Part shown: positions 48,929-58,892 of the stretch, piece after piece
How positions within the stretch are numbered: the stretch's first letter is position 1
Layout: each line of letters begins with the position of its first letter
Assembly: GCF_040270295.1 (NCBI RefSeq)
Contig: NZ_JBELOE010000281.1
Origin: Catenovulum sediminis
GTDB taxonomy: Bacteria > Pseudomonadota > Gammaproteobacteria > Enterobacterales > Alteromonadaceae
Length of the DNA stretch: 64,000 bases
Strand: one strand, 5' to 3'
The notes under the pieces: generated by a model
What the model was told of the DNA's origin: nothing
Database searches by the model: none
Seen by the model: the letters and a program-made list of their open reading frames with translations, nothing else
Made by a program: the position numbers and the translations under genes

Positions 48929-49633
48929 TTATTTTACGGTTATGACGAGTTTTGCGACTGGGTTTAACCAACGATGCACACGACTATCTATGTCAGAAAT
49001 ACCGCCAGATGCATTTGTGTCACCTAAGTTGCCTGGGTGGATATGTACGTTGGTATTATTTTCGGTGCTGGTTACGCCACTGCCGCCTGTACCCCCATCA
49101 CCTGCCGGTGCCGCTGGAATGCCAGGTGTACCCGCCGCACCACCGCCGTTAATTATCTCGTCATTGGCTTCTGTACCAGCATCATAGGCATTGAGCATAA
49201 TCTGGTAGGTTCCAGCTTGTGTCGGAATTTTCCAGCTATCTAAACCCACAAAGCCATCATTGGTAGGCAGCAGCATGGCGGTTAATGAAAGATACATATT
49301 GTCACCTGTATCTAGCATGCCACTTGCCATTTCGCCGGCCATCAACATGCCTTGTGCTGGATTTTGTAAAGTGACACCTCCGGCCGCTTCAACATTGGCG
49401 ACTAAGTCATCGATTGCGCCGCCTTCTGCCATTTTTTGCAGTGCAGCAGAGGCCGATTCACCACTATGGAATAACGCCGTTTGCTGATCGTGCGCCGCAA
49501 CTAGTACGGGTGTAAATGTGATTCCGTGTGTCAGGTTGTAAACTTGAACATCTAGTTCAGCTGAGATGACGCTTTGGTTATATGTCACTGAAGAGATGAG
49601 TGCAACCGATAATAAAGTTAGTTTGGTTTTCAT
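48929..49633 (-). CDS. Secreted spondin-domain protein
   Basis: 234 residues with a Sec signal peptide (about 1-25, ending in VISA) and no lipobox. It shares LTHGITFTPVL, YDAGTEANDE and NVHIHPG with the downstream lipoprotein, but has a Gly/Ala/Pro-rich insert before the HIH block. Nine bases separate it from the paralog. It is the first gene of the spondin/two-component operon. Confidence 0.82.
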   Translation of the reverse strand: MKTKLTLLSVALISSVTYNQSVISAELDVQVYNLTHGITFTPVLVAAHDQQTALFHSGESASAALQKMAEGGAIDDLVANVEAAGGVTLQNPAQGMLMAGEMASGMLDTGDNMYLSLTAMLLPTNDGFVGLDSWKIPTQAGTYQIMLNAYDAGTEANDEIINGGGAAGTPGIPAAPAGDGGTGGSGVTSTENNTNVHIHPGNLGDTNASGGISDIDSRVHRWLNPVAKLVITVK

Positions 49634-50246
49634 AATAGACCTCGTTTTCTATTTTTAAATGAGTGCTTTAAGCCGATAAGTTTCAGGGTAAGTGTGTCAG
49701 TTGATTATCCCAACTGAGTGCTAAAAACATCACAAAAGTGTCTCAATACAACACAAGTTGGTTGCATAAAAAGTTTAACAACAGAGCGTTTTGGGACATG
49801 CAGCCTAGTCGTTGCTAATATCTTTGCTAATGTCTTAGCAAAAGAAAGCGCGAGCGGAATGATTTTGTTTACTGAACTGCATTTAGATAGAAATATAGAG
49901 TACTAATAGTTTTTTTGTTATATGCTATTTCTAAATGGTATATGTTGTGTATTTGTTGCAAAAAAGAACTGTGCAATTTGTCTTTTTAAGGTCTTTTGGC
50001 ATGTCTTATCTAAATCCTTTTAGCTGCCGATATTAAAAAGATCTTAAGAAAAAAATGTCTTGTTATATTTGAATTTTAATCCCATTTCTGAAAATGAACG
50101 CATAAAGCTATTGACCTAAGTTCTTTTAATTGCCGGTCAAAAAGTATATTGAACAACATAAAAAACTTGTGGTAGCTTAAAATGGAATGTAATAAAAATG
50201 TAAATCATTTAACACTAACATCAAGCATACACATGGGGAAAGCGAG
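49634..50246. other. Long AT-rich divergent gap between spondin operon and chitinase operon
   Basis: A 613-base stretch with no credible gene. It holds an 8-bp hairpin, TTTGCTAA-TGTC-TTAGCAAA (49823-49842), and TTGACC/GGTCAA arms (near 50114 and 50138) 18 bases apart. It must contain the promoters of both operons. I could not point to a convincing -35/-10 pair. GGGGAAAGCGAG before 50247 is the ribosome site. Confidence 0.5.
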
Positions 50247-53200
50247 ATGAAATCAACTAAATTACTCAGGCATACAAGTATAGCAAGTGCTTTGTTTGGA
50301 ATACTGGCAGCGCCAGCGGCCAATGCGTTAGATTGCTCGGGCATTGAAGCTTGGCAACAAGGACAAGCATACAGCGGAGGCAGTAAAGTACAAGCACAAG
50401 GCAGTGCTTATTCTGCAAACTGGTGGACACAAACTGATCCTGTGGAGAACTCTGGCGAGTGGCAAGACTGGTCTTTTATTGCTGTTTGTGACAGCGCTGT
50501 CTCAAATGAGGCGCCTGTGGTATTTAATTTGTCTCCGCAAAGTGGTTTTTCTATGCCTTCTGGTGACAGCGTTGTCATATCGGTTGATGCTTCTGATGAT
50601 AAAACCGTTAGCCAAGTCGAATTTAGTGTTGATAGCGTTGTTATTGGTGTTGATTTACAAGCGCCTTATGAAATGCAATGGACAGCAGAAAAAGGTGAAT
50701 ATTCAATCAGTGTTATTGCCAAGGATGATGAAGGGCTCGTGTCTGAACCTGTTAGCGTCAGCATCCTTGTGACTGAGCAAGCAGGTCCGATTAATGAAGC
50801 CCCTGTCGCCAACATTCAGTTGACATCAACGAATCAAATTACCGTCGGTGAAAGTGCTGACTTTATCCTATCTGCGACAGATGCTGACGGTTCAATTGAG
50901 AGATTGTCATTTTCATTAGCAGGGCAAAATTTAGCAACAGTGCAAGCGACACAAGCTGAATATCAGTGGACAGCAAATGCAGCGGGCGATTATGAATTTA
51001 CCTTGGTGGCAACAGATAATGAAGGCGACATTGATACTAAAAGTGTGACCATTTCTGTTCGTGAATCTGCTGATAACAAGAATGCAGATGATTGTCGCCC
51101 GGCCGGTTTATACCAAACACCGGGCGTTAACACGCCTTATTGTACGGTATATGATGTAAATGGCCGCGAAATGATGGGCGCTGACCATCCACGTAGAATC
51201 ATTGGATACTTTACCAGTTGGCGAAATGGTGCAAATGACCAACCGAGTTATTTAGTTAATGACATCCCTTGGGATAAAATCACCCATATCAACTATGCAT
51301 TTGCGCATGTAGATGCAAATAACAGAGTATCGATTGGTGATCCAAATGCGCCTGGCAATCCGGCAACTAATATGGAATGGCCAAGTGAGCAAGGCGCAGA
51401 GATGGACCCCTCATTACCATATAAAGGCCATTTCAATTTATTGAACAAGTACAAAAAGCAATATCCAGATGTTAAAACTTTAATCTCAGTCGGTGGTTGG
51501 GCTGAAACAGGGGGGTACTTCGCATCAGAAGGGCGTGTTGCAAGTGGCGGTTTTTATACTATGACAACAAATGCCGACGGCAGTACTAACTATGCAGGGA
51601 TTCAAGCATTTTGCCAAAGTGTGGTCGAATTTATTGAAAAATATGGTTTTGATGGGGTTGATATCGATTATGAATATCCTTCTTCAATGAATGATTCAGG
51701 CCACCCTGATGATTTTGAAATTTCTAATGCGCGCCGAGCAGGATTAAATGCGTCATATCGAGTATTGATGAAATCCTTGCGGGAAACCTTAGATGAGGCG
51801 GGAGAAGCAGCCGGTAAACACTATATGTTAACAATAGCATCTCCTTCCTCTGGTTATTTACTAAGAGGTATGGAGACTTTCCAAGCGGCGCAATATTTAG
51901 ATTATGTCAATATCATGTCTTATGACTTACATGGTGCATGGAACGCTCATGTGGGCCACAATGCGTCACTGTTTGACACTGGTAAAGATTCAGAGTTAGC
52001 CGCTTGGAATGTTTACGGAACAAAAGAATTTGAAGGCATTGGTTATTTAAACACAGATTGGGCGGTCCGCTATTTTCGCGGGGCACTGAGTGCCGGTAGA
52101 ATCAATATTGGTATCCCATATTATACGCGTGGTTTCCGTGATGTATCGGGTAGCGAAAATGGACTATGGGGTCAAGCTCCGTTGCCAAATCAAAGTGAAT
52201 GCCCGAAAGGGACTGGAAGTGGCGAGAAAAACAAATGTGGTAACGGTGCGATTGGCATCGACAATTTATGGCACGATAAAGAGAACGATCGAGAAGTTCC
52301 AGCCGGTAGTAACCCACTATGGCATGCTAAGAATTTACAAAGCGGAGTCGTCCCGAGCTACTTAAGTGTATATGGACTTGATCCAGTTTCAGATCCAGAT
52401 GATCGGCTGGTCGGCACTTACCAAAGATTCTACGATGAGGTTGCTGTCGCGCCTTGGTTATGGAACGACGAGAAAAAAGTTTTTATTTCAATCGAAGATG
52501 AAGAATCTATGGCGACTAAAGTTGATTATGTAATCGACAATGGTTTAGGCGGTATTATGTTTTGGGAATTGGCTGGTGATTTTGCTTATGATCAAGCCAA
52601 AGATGAATATTTTATGGGCTCAACCTTAACCAGTTTAGCGTATGATAAATTTAATCAAAGTGGTGTCGCTTATGATGTACATATGGGCAGTGCAGACTTT
52701 GAAATTCCAGCTGAGGCAGTAGACATAGAATTTGTCGTTAAGGACTTTCCGATAGGTGATGATAACTATCCGATTAGCCCAACATTTAGTTTTACCAATA
52801 ACTCAGAACTTGATTTAAGTGGCGCTAAGGTCTCGTTTGACGTGCCGGTTGCGACATCGGCAATATTTAAATCGAATTGGAATGCACAAGAAAAGCTGGG
52901 TATGGCTGTAGAGGTGAATCGCTCGAACGCGGCGGGTAACAATATTGGCGGTTTTGAAAATGAATTTCATCGCTTTTCGATTAGCTTTGTGAATGAATGG
53001 GGCGGAGAAGCCAAAGCATTTGCACCTGGGGATACCATTGACGCACAGGTGATGTACTACATGCCCATTACTGGCCCGGTAAACTTTACCATTGAAAAAG
53101 ATGGTAAGGTATATGCGTTTAAGGCTGAGTATCCGAATTTATCGAACGCTCAACCGACTGAGCCAACGGATCCGAACGATCCCACAGAACCCACTGAGCC

Positions 53201-53399
53201 GACTGACTCATGTGAAGGAAAACCTGTGAGTGAAATACCCGTTTATCCCAATTGGCCACAAACTGATTGGCAGGGTAATCCGAGTCATGCCGCCGGTGGT
53301 GATTTAATGACGCACAACAATGCTGTCTTTAAAGCCAAGTGGTGGACTCAATCTGAGCCCGGGACAACGGCTGATTGGGAGCAAGTTTGTCGTCTATAA
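50247..53399 (+). CDS. Secreted GH18 chitinase with two chitin-binding modules
   Basis: 1050 residues. Signal peptide (about 1-27, ending ANA), an N-terminal CBM5/12-like module (ANWWTQTDP), two Ig/PKD-like domains, the GH18 barrel with DGVDIDYE carrying the catalytic Glu476 (family DxxDxDxE intact), a C-terminal beta domain (about 820-960), a Pro/Thr-rich linker and a last CBM5/12-like module (KAKWWTQSEPG). It would cut chitin outside the cell. First gene of the chitin operon. The following hairpin may cut transcription of the next genes. Confidence 0.94.
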   Translation: MKSTKLLRHTSIASALFGILAAPAANALDCSGIEAWQQGQAYSGGSKVQAQGSAYSANWWTQTDPVENSGEWQDWSFIAVCDSAVSNEAPVVFNLSPQSGFSMPSGDSVVISVDASDDKTVSQVEFSVDSVVIGVDLQAPYEMQWTAEKGEYSISVIAKDDEGLVSEPVSVSILVTEQAGPINEAPVANIQLTSTNQITVGESADFILSATDADGSIERLSFSLAGQNLATVQATQAEYQWTANAAGDYEFTLVATDNEGDIDTKSVTISVRESADNKNADDCRPAGLYQTPGVNTPYCTVYDVNGREMMGADHPRRIIGYFTSWRNGANDQPSYLVNDIPWDKITHINYAFAHVDANNRVSIGDPNAPGNPATNMEWPSEQGAEMDPSLPYKGHFNLLNKYKKQYPDVKTLISVGGWAETGGYFASEGRVASGGFYTMTTNADGSTNYAGIQAFCQSVVEFIEKYGFDGVDIDYEYPSSMNDSGHPDDFEISNARRAGLNASYRVLMKSLRETLDEAGEAAGKHYMLTIASPSSGYLLRGMETFQAAQYLDYVNIMSYDLHGAWNAHVGHNASLFDTGKDSELAAWNVYGTKEFEGIGYLNTDWAVRYFRGALSAGRINIGIPYYTRGFRDVSGSENGLWGQAPLPNQSECPKGTGSGEKNKCGNGAIGIDNLWHDKENDREVPAGSNPLWHAKNLQSGVVPSYLSVYGLDPVSDPDDRLVGTYQRFYDEVAVAPWLWNDEKKVFISIEDEESMATKVDYVIDNGLGGIMFWELAGDFAYDQAKDEYFMGSTLTSLAYDKFNQSGVAYDVHMGSADFEIPAEAVDIEFVVKDFPIGDDNYPISPTFSFTNNSELDLSGAKVSFDVPVATSAIFKSNWNAQEKLGMAVEVNRSNAAGNNIGGFENEFHRFSISFVNEWGGEAKAFAPGDTIDAQVMYYMPITGPVNFTIEKDGKVYAFKAEYPNLSNAQPTEPTDPNDPTEPTEPTDSCEGKPVSEIPVYPNWPQTDWQGNPSHAAGGDLMTHNNAVFKAKWWTQSEPGTTADWEQVCRL

Positions 53400-53412
53400 A
53401 ATAACACTCATC

Positions 53413-53440
53413 CTAGGCGTGCTTGCCACGCCTAGCTATT
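53413..53440 (+). terminator. Attenuator-like hairpin between chitinase and LPMO genes
   Basis: CTAGGCGTG (53413-53421) and CACGCCTAG (53427-53435) form a perfect 9-bp stem with a 5-base loop, then CTATTTTAAGG. It lies just before the LPMO ribosome site AAGGAG. The T-run is short, so partial termination or 3'-end protection is more likely than a full stop. Confidence 0.65.
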
Positions 53441-53454
53441 TTAAGGAGAAAATA

Positions 53455-55017
53455 ATGCTTAATGTTTCACTTAAGCCAAGCACCTTAATGTTAGCGGCTT
53501 GGTTATTACCAACAATTGTAAACGCGCATGGTTTTATGGAAAGCCCAAAAGCACGGCAAGCCATTTGCCAAGCTCAAGGTGGATATTGGTGGCCGGAAGA
53601 TGGTTCTAATATTCCCAATTTGGCGTGTCGCGCGGCTTTTTTACAAGCGGGCCACGTTCAGTTTATTCAAGAGCACGAATTTTCAGTTAATACTGCGGAT
53701 TATCATAATATTGATGCGGTGAAAAACAATATTGTAGATGGGCGTTTATGTGCCGCTGGCGACCATGAAAAGCGAGGTATGGATCTGCCGTCTAAACATT
53801 GGCAAAAAACGCAGGTAACGCCTAATGCTGAGGGGCAAATTCAAGTTCGTTTTTTAGCAACGACACCACATAATCCGAGTTTTTGGCAATTCTACTTATC
53901 CAAAGCAGACTTTGATGTTACAAATCAGGCATTAAGCTGGGATGATTTGGAATTAATAGATCAACATGGGAATATCGAATTTTTCAAAGCCCCCAATGGA
54001 AATCGTTATTACGAAATGAGTGTTCAGCTACCGCCTGATCGCAGTGGCGATGCTATTTTGTATACAAGGTGGCAGAGAGATGATGTGGCCGGAGAAGGGT
54101 TTTATAATTGCAGCGATATTCAGATTCAAGCAGACTTTCAAGTTAATGAATGGTTTGAGCTAGGCTATTATGTAAAAACTGGCCAGCAACCACAGGTAAA
54201 TGAAACGATTTGGTTTAGGCTGTTTGATAGCAGCGGGCAGGAAATTATCAATGAACATCTACTCGTGACGGAAGAAAATCAAATAAGCTGGCATCAAGTT
54301 TTAGCTAAACAATTACAACTGCAATACGCTCATATAGTAGAAGTTGGTTTAAAAGGTGCCGATGGTACTGTTGAGTATGCGCAAAATGATGTTGCGATAA
54401 ATAAGGTATATGCAACAAACGCGGATTATACACACGTGTTGTCAATACAAGCACAAGAAGAGAATACACCGCCAATAATACACCCACCGAACACTATTGA
54501 AATGGCTGAAAATTCACGAATTGATATTCACCTCCATGCGTTTGATGATCAACAAAGCGAGTTAATTTACAACTGGACAATACCGAGTGCATTCACTATG
54601 ACGGGCGGTGGGCAAAACATCACTCTGGCTTCTGGCCCAGTATCAAGTGACACTGAATATCAGATATATGTGACTGTTTCGGATGGGGAGTTAACAAGTG
54701 AAGCTGGATTTATTGTTATTGTTAATGACAGCGCTGTCTGTTGTTTACAACCCTGGGATGCGAATCGTACTTATACTGCAGGGGATGAGGTTCAATATGC
54801 CGAAACAGCCTATGTTGCCAAGTGGTGGAATCAGGGAGAACAACCCGATACGAGTGCAGCTTGGAAAATGAAGCAAAACGCCAGTAATAAATCTTGGAAT
54901 CCAACTCAAGCTTATCAAAGTGGTTCTGAGGTGGTGTACGAAGGACAACGTTATCGAGCGAAATGGTGGAATAAAGGAGAACAGCCAGGATCGGCTGATG
55001 TTTGGGAATTAATTTAA
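53455..55017 (+). CDS. AA10 lytic polysaccharide monooxygenase with CBM5/12 modules
   Basis: 520 residues. ATG 53455 is chosen for AAGGAG upstream and because it opens straight into a signal peptide; upstream in-frame ATG codons lie inside the chitinase gene. After cleavage at NA|HGFM, His25 becomes the N-terminal copper ligand; the second brace His lies in TTPHNPSFWQFYLS. Then a domain like the second of GbpA, a PKD-like domain and two CBM5/12-like modules (AKWWNQGEQP, AKWWNKGEQP). It opens crystalline chitin oxidatively, helping the two chitinases. Confidence 0.92.
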   Translation: MLNVSLKPSTLMLAAWLLPTIVNAHGFMESPKARQAICQAQGGYWWPEDGSNIPNLACRAAFLQAGHVQFIQEHEFSVNTADYHNIDAVKNNIVDGRLCAAGDHEKRGMDLPSKHWQKTQVTPNAEGQIQVRFLATTPHNPSFWQFYLSKADFDVTNQALSWDDLELIDQHGNIEFFKAPNGNRYYEMSVQLPPDRSGDAILYTRWQRDDVAGEGFYNCSDIQIQADFQVNEWFELGYYVKTGQQPQVNETIWFRLFDSSGQEIINEHLLVTEENQISWHQVLAKQLQLQYAHIVEVGLKGADGTVEYAQNDVAINKVYATNADYTHVLSIQAQEENTPPIIHPPNTIEMAENSRIDIHLHAFDDQQSELIYNWTIPSAFTMTGGGQNITLASGPVSSDTEYQIYVTVSDGELTSEAGFIVIVNDSAVCCLQPWDANRTYTAGDEVQYAETAYVAKWWNQGEQPDTSAAWKMKQNASNKSWNPTQAYQSGSEVVYEGQRYRAKWWNKGEQPGSADVWELI

Positions 55018-55046
55018 CACAACAATTGTACTAATAAAGGGTAATA

Positions 55047-57674
55047 ATGATGAAAAAAAGACTATTGACCGCAGTGGCGGTAAGCTCTGCAATGATGTCA
55101 TGGCAATTACAAGCAGCACCTTCTACGCCCAGCTTAAACTGGGAACCTCAAGAGTATTCTTTTGTAGAGGTCGATCTGGAGGGTAATGGTTCGTATCGGG
55201 ATATCGTAAGGGCTAAAGAGCAAGTCGATATCAATATAGAGTGGAATGCATGGAGTGGCGATGGCGGTGATAATTACAAAGTTTATTTTGATGACCTGCT
55301 TGTTAATCAAGGCGATTTACCAGTGGGAACTAAAAGTGGAGTCATTAATTTCCCGTATGAAAGTGCGGGTCGGCATACATTATATGTTGAACTCTGTGAG
55401 GGGGATGTTTGCGCCCGTAGTGCTGGAAAACCGATTGTAATCGCGGACACAGATGGTGCACATTTAGCGCCATTACCAATGAATTATGATGCCAATAATG
55501 CAAATTATGGAACACAACAAGATACAGTAACCGGTGCTTACTTTGTTGAGTGGGGTATTTATGGTCGTGATTTTGATGTTACAAAAATACCGGCGCATAA
55601 CTTATCGCATTTATTATATGGATTCATCCCCATTTGTGGGCCTAATGATTCGTTAAAAGAAATTGAAAATGGCGGGAGCTATAATGCATTGACGAAAGCT
55701 TGTGCAGATTCACAAGATTTTGAAGTTGTAATACATGATCCTTGGGCCGCTGTACAAAAAGCATTGCCGGGTGTTGACGCTAATGATCCGATTCGTGGTA
55801 CGTATTCACAATTGATGGCGCTAAAACAACGATTTCCGGATCTAAAAATTCTTCCTTCAGTGGGTGGTTGGACACTGTCGGATCCATTTTTCTATTTTAC
55901 TGAAAAAGCCAATCGCGACACATTTGTTGCATCAACCAAAGAGTTTCTGAAAACTTGGAAGTTTTATGATGGTGTCGATATAGATTGGGAGTTCCCAGGC
56001 GGGGGCGGCGCGAACGCTTCTTTAGGAGATCCAGAAAAAGATGGCGCAGCTTATGTTGCATTGATGGCTGAACTACGCGCCATGCTGGATGAATTAGAAG
56101 CCGAAACCGGTCGTGAATACGAGTTAACTTCGGCTATAGGTGTGGGTTACGACAAGATTGAAGATGTAGATTACGCAGCTGCTGCGCAACATATGGATTA
56201 TATTTTTGCAATGACCTACGATTTTTATGGTGGTTGGAACAATGTAACAGGTCACCAAACGGGAATTTATTGTGGCGAGCATTTAACTGCTGGTGAATGC
56301 GATGGTACCGGATTGGATGAAGAAGGAAACCCGCGTAAAGGTCCAGCGTATACGATAGATAATGCGATTAACTTGCTGTTAGGGCAGGGCGTTGCTGCAA
56401 AACAAATCGTTGTGGGTGCAGCTATGTATGGACGTGGTTGGGAAGGCGTATTGGAAGCAAATGCAGAAGATCCAAATAACCCAATGACAGCTCCGGGCAA
56501 CGGCAAATTAACCGGTACTTCAGCGCAAGGTGTTTGGGAAGCTGGTGTAATTGATTATAAGGGTATCAAAGCAAACATGATTGGTGACTCTGAAACTGGC
56601 ATTAATGGTTTCGAAATGGGCTATGATGAAGTTGCGGAAGCAGCTTATGTGTGGAATCGTTCAAATGGCAAATTAATTACCTATGACAGCCCACGCTCAG
56701 TTATTGCGAAAGGTCAATATGTACGTGCGCATGGATTGGGTGGACTATTTGCATGGGAAATTGATGCAGACAATGGCGATATCCTAAACGCAATGCACGA
56801 GGGTTTAGCGGATGGAACCCCACCCGCTAACAAAAAACCAGTTGTTTCTGTGCCTAGTTTAGTCACTGTTGATTCGGGGGCGAGCACTGAAATCTCAGCA
56901 ACCGCGAGCGATGCAGACAATGATCCACTGACTTTCTTGTGGGATGCTGATAGTGCATTAACTGTGGCAGATACCAATACCGCAACCTTAATGGTAACCG
57001 CGCCAGAGGTCACACAAGATACTGACTTTACAGCCGTGGTTTCTGTGGCTGATGGGCAGGCCACTGTCTCTAAATCTGTGACAGTTAGAGTGTTAGCAGT
57101 ATCTAGTGGAAATAATGTACCCGTCGTTGAAAATATTGCAGATGTGAGTGTTGAGGAAGGAAGTAGTGTAAACGTTGCAGTCAATGCAAGTGATGCAGAC
57201 GGGGATACGTTAACATATAGCTGGAATGTGCCACACGATTTAACCTTAGTCGGTAGTGATCAAAACGTTACTTTGACAGCGGGTGAAGTATCAGCCGACG
57301 CTGCATATACGGTGTCTGTTACGGTCAGCGACGGGCAAGCTGAAACGACAGCTAACTTTGTGGTTACTGTAACTGATACAGATTCAACTCCGGGGGATAC
57401 ATGGGATGCAGGCGCAATTTATCATGCGGGTGATGTGGTTATATATCAAGGCGTTGAATACCGCGCAAAATGGTGGACTCAAGGTAATCAACCTGATTTA
57501 GGTGGACCATGGGAAGCGGTTAATCCAGACACAACACCGGGCGGCACGACTTGGAATGCCAGTGCTGTTTACAATGGTGGCGACCAAGTAACTTATCAAG
57601 GCGAAACCTATCAAGCACAGTGGTGGACGCAGGGGGAAGAGCCCGGAGTTGCGTCTGTGTGGGTTAAACAATAA
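55047..57674 (+). CDS. Secreted ChiA-type GH18 chitinase with CBM5/12 modules
   Basis: 875 residues. Signal peptide (about 1-23, ending LQA), a ChiA N-terminal Ig-like domain, a GH18 barrel with DGVDIDWE and catalytic Glu315, two PKD/Ig-like domains (about 595-690 and 695-785) and two CBM5/12-like modules (AKWWTQGNQP, AQWWTQGEEP). ChiA types work processively from chain ends, complementing the first chitinase (family knowledge). AAAGGG precedes the ATG pair. Last gene of the operon, before a strong hairpin. Confidence 0.94.
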   Translation: MMKKRLLTAVAVSSAMMSWQLQAAPSTPSLNWEPQEYSFVEVDLEGNGSYRDIVRAKEQVDINIEWNAWSGDGGDNYKVYFDDLLVNQGDLPVGTKSGVINFPYESAGRHTLYVELCEGDVCARSAGKPIVIADTDGAHLAPLPMNYDANNANYGTQQDTVTGAYFVEWGIYGRDFDVTKIPAHNLSHLLYGFIPICGPNDSLKEIENGGSYNALTKACADSQDFEVVIHDPWAAVQKALPGVDANDPIRGTYSQLMALKQRFPDLKILPSVGGWTLSDPFFYFTEKANRDTFVASTKEFLKTWKFYDGVDIDWEFPGGGGANASLGDPEKDGAAYVALMAELRAMLDELEAETGREYELTSAIGVGYDKIEDVDYAAAAQHMDYIFAMTYDFYGGWNNVTGHQTGIYCGEHLTAGECDGTGLDEEGNPRKGPAYTIDNAINLLLGQGVAAKQIVVGAAMYGRGWEGVLEANAEDPNNPMTAPGNGKLTGTSAQGVWEAGVIDYKGIKANMIGDSETGINGFEMGYDEVAEAAYVWNRSNGKLITYDSPRSVIAKGQYVRAHGLGGLFAWEIDADNGDILNAMHEGLADGTPPANKKPVVSVPSLVTVDSGASTEISATASDADNDPLTFLWDADSALTVADTNTATLMVTAPEVTQDTDFTAVVSVADGQATVSKSVTVRVLAVSSGNNVPVVENIADVSVEEGSSVNVAVNASDADGDTLTYSWNVPHDLTLVGSDQNVTLTAGEVSADAAYTVSVTVSDGQAETTANFVVTVTDTDSTPGDTWDAGAIYHAGDVVIYQGVEYRAKWWTQGNQPDLGGPWEAVNPDTTPGGTTWNASAVYNGGDQVTYQGETYQAQWWTQGEEPGVASVWVKQ

Positions 57675-57700
57675 AGCGTATTATAATTTAACGAGATGGC

Positions 57701-57735
57701 AAAGCCGATGAAGTCAAACGCATCGGCTTTTCAAG
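57701..57735. terminator. Terminator of chitin operon
   Basis: AAAGCCGATG (57701-57710) pairs perfectly with CATCGGCTTT (57721-57730), loop of 10 bases, then a T-rich tail; it lies between convergent genes and may serve both. Confidence 0.88.
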
Positions 57736-57760
57736 TTTTATGGGAAAACTGGGTACATAT

Positions 57761-58720
57761 TTATAGATTCTCCCTGCCATGTGGTGCTGCCAGATCCAAT
57801 TCGGGTCCAATTGGGATAACTCGAGTCGGATTGATCATATCGTGGCTATAATAATAGTGGCGTTTAATATGCTCGAAGTTGACCGTGCTGGCAATGCCTG
57901 GATATTGATATAACTCGCGTAGATATCCCAATAAATTAGGGTAATCTGCTATTCGGCGAAGATTGCATTTAAAGTGGCCAACATAGACAGCGTCAAAACG
58001 GATTAAAGTTGTAAACAAGCGCCAGTCTGCTTCGGTAATTTGTGGGCCTAATAAATATCTGTTCTCAGCTAACCGTACTTCTAACACATCTAAAGCTTTA
58101 AACAATTCTGTTACCGCATCTTCGTAGGCGATCTGACTTGTCGCAAAACCCGCTTTATATACCCCATTATTTATTTTGTGATAAACAAAGTTATTGATTT
58201 CGTCAATCTCGGCTTGCAATGCAGCAGGATAAAAATCTAATGTATTGTCAGTTAGACAATCAAATTGTTGATTGAAAATACGGATGATCTCGGCCGATTC
58301 ATTGTTAACGATAGTCTGGTTTTTACTGTCCCATAATACAGGTACTGTAACTCGGCTGGTAATTTCTGGATTCGTCTTTTGATAGAGTTGATATAAAAAA
58401 TCAAAGCCATACAATTTATCTGCTGTCGAGCCTTCAAATTCAGCAAATTTCCAGCCGTTTTCAAGCATGTCCGGGTGCACAACAGAAACACCTATATGCG
58501 ATTCTAATCCTTTTAGTTTACGAAAAATTAAGGTGCGGTGGGCCCAAGGGCAAGCTAAGGATACGTATAAATGATAACGTCCAGATTCGGGTTGAAACTT
58601 GGCATCTTCTTCATTTGAGATTGAGTCTCTGAATTTTGATGATTGGCGAACAAATTGACCTTTGTTGTTTTTGGTATCATACCACTTGTCTTGCCATTGA
58701 CCTTCGACTAATAAACCCAT
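57761..58720 (-). CDS. yqjG: Glutathionyl-hydroquinone reductase (YqjG/Xi-class GST)
   Basis: 319 residues. The active-site Cys lies in SLACPWAHRTL, the Xi-class motif, followed by the VVHPDM and GRYHL-type context and a C-terminal helical GST domain. It removes glutathione from glutathionyl-hydroquinones. Faces away from the peroxiredoxin fusion gene, another thiol enzyme. Confidence 0.93.
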   Translation of the reverse strand: MGLLVEGQWQDKWYDTKNNKGQFVRQSSKFRDSISNEEDAKFQPESGRYHLYVSLACPWAHRTLIFRKLKGLESHIGVSVVHPDMLENGWKFAEFEGSTADKLYGFDFLYQLYQKTNPEITSRVTVPVLWDSKNQTIVNNESAEIIRIFNQQFDCLTDNTLDFYPAALQAEIDEINNFVYHKINNGVYKAGFATSQIAYEDAVTELFKALDVLEVRLAENRYLLGPQITEADWRLFTTLIRFDAVYVGHFKCNLRRIADYPNLLGYLRELYQYPGIASTVNFEHIKRHYYYSHDMINPTRVIPIGPELDLAAPHGRENL

Positions 58721-58892
58721 GTTGAACCTCCTAAACTAAATATTTGCTATCTTCTACGTAGCAATCGGAATAATCGATGACTATGATTACTTTAATCTGT
58801 TTTTCAATTTCGTTCGTAATAATCATAATAGACTCAATTCAAACAGGCAGACAGCCGTAATACAAATATCTTAGTGTTAAATGGAGAACCAC

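Noticed and set aside
48942..49487. Several plus-strand frames opposite the spondin gene
   Set aside because: They are shadows of the Gly/Ala-rich minus-strand coding sequence.
49718..49906. 62-residue frame in the long gap before the chitinase
   Set aside because: No ribosome site, no recognisable composition, and it runs through a hairpin; looks like chance.
58741..58800. OxyR-type operator between yqjG and the peroxiredoxin fusion
   Set aside because: Partial ATAG-like half-sites are present but not in the regular spacing needed.
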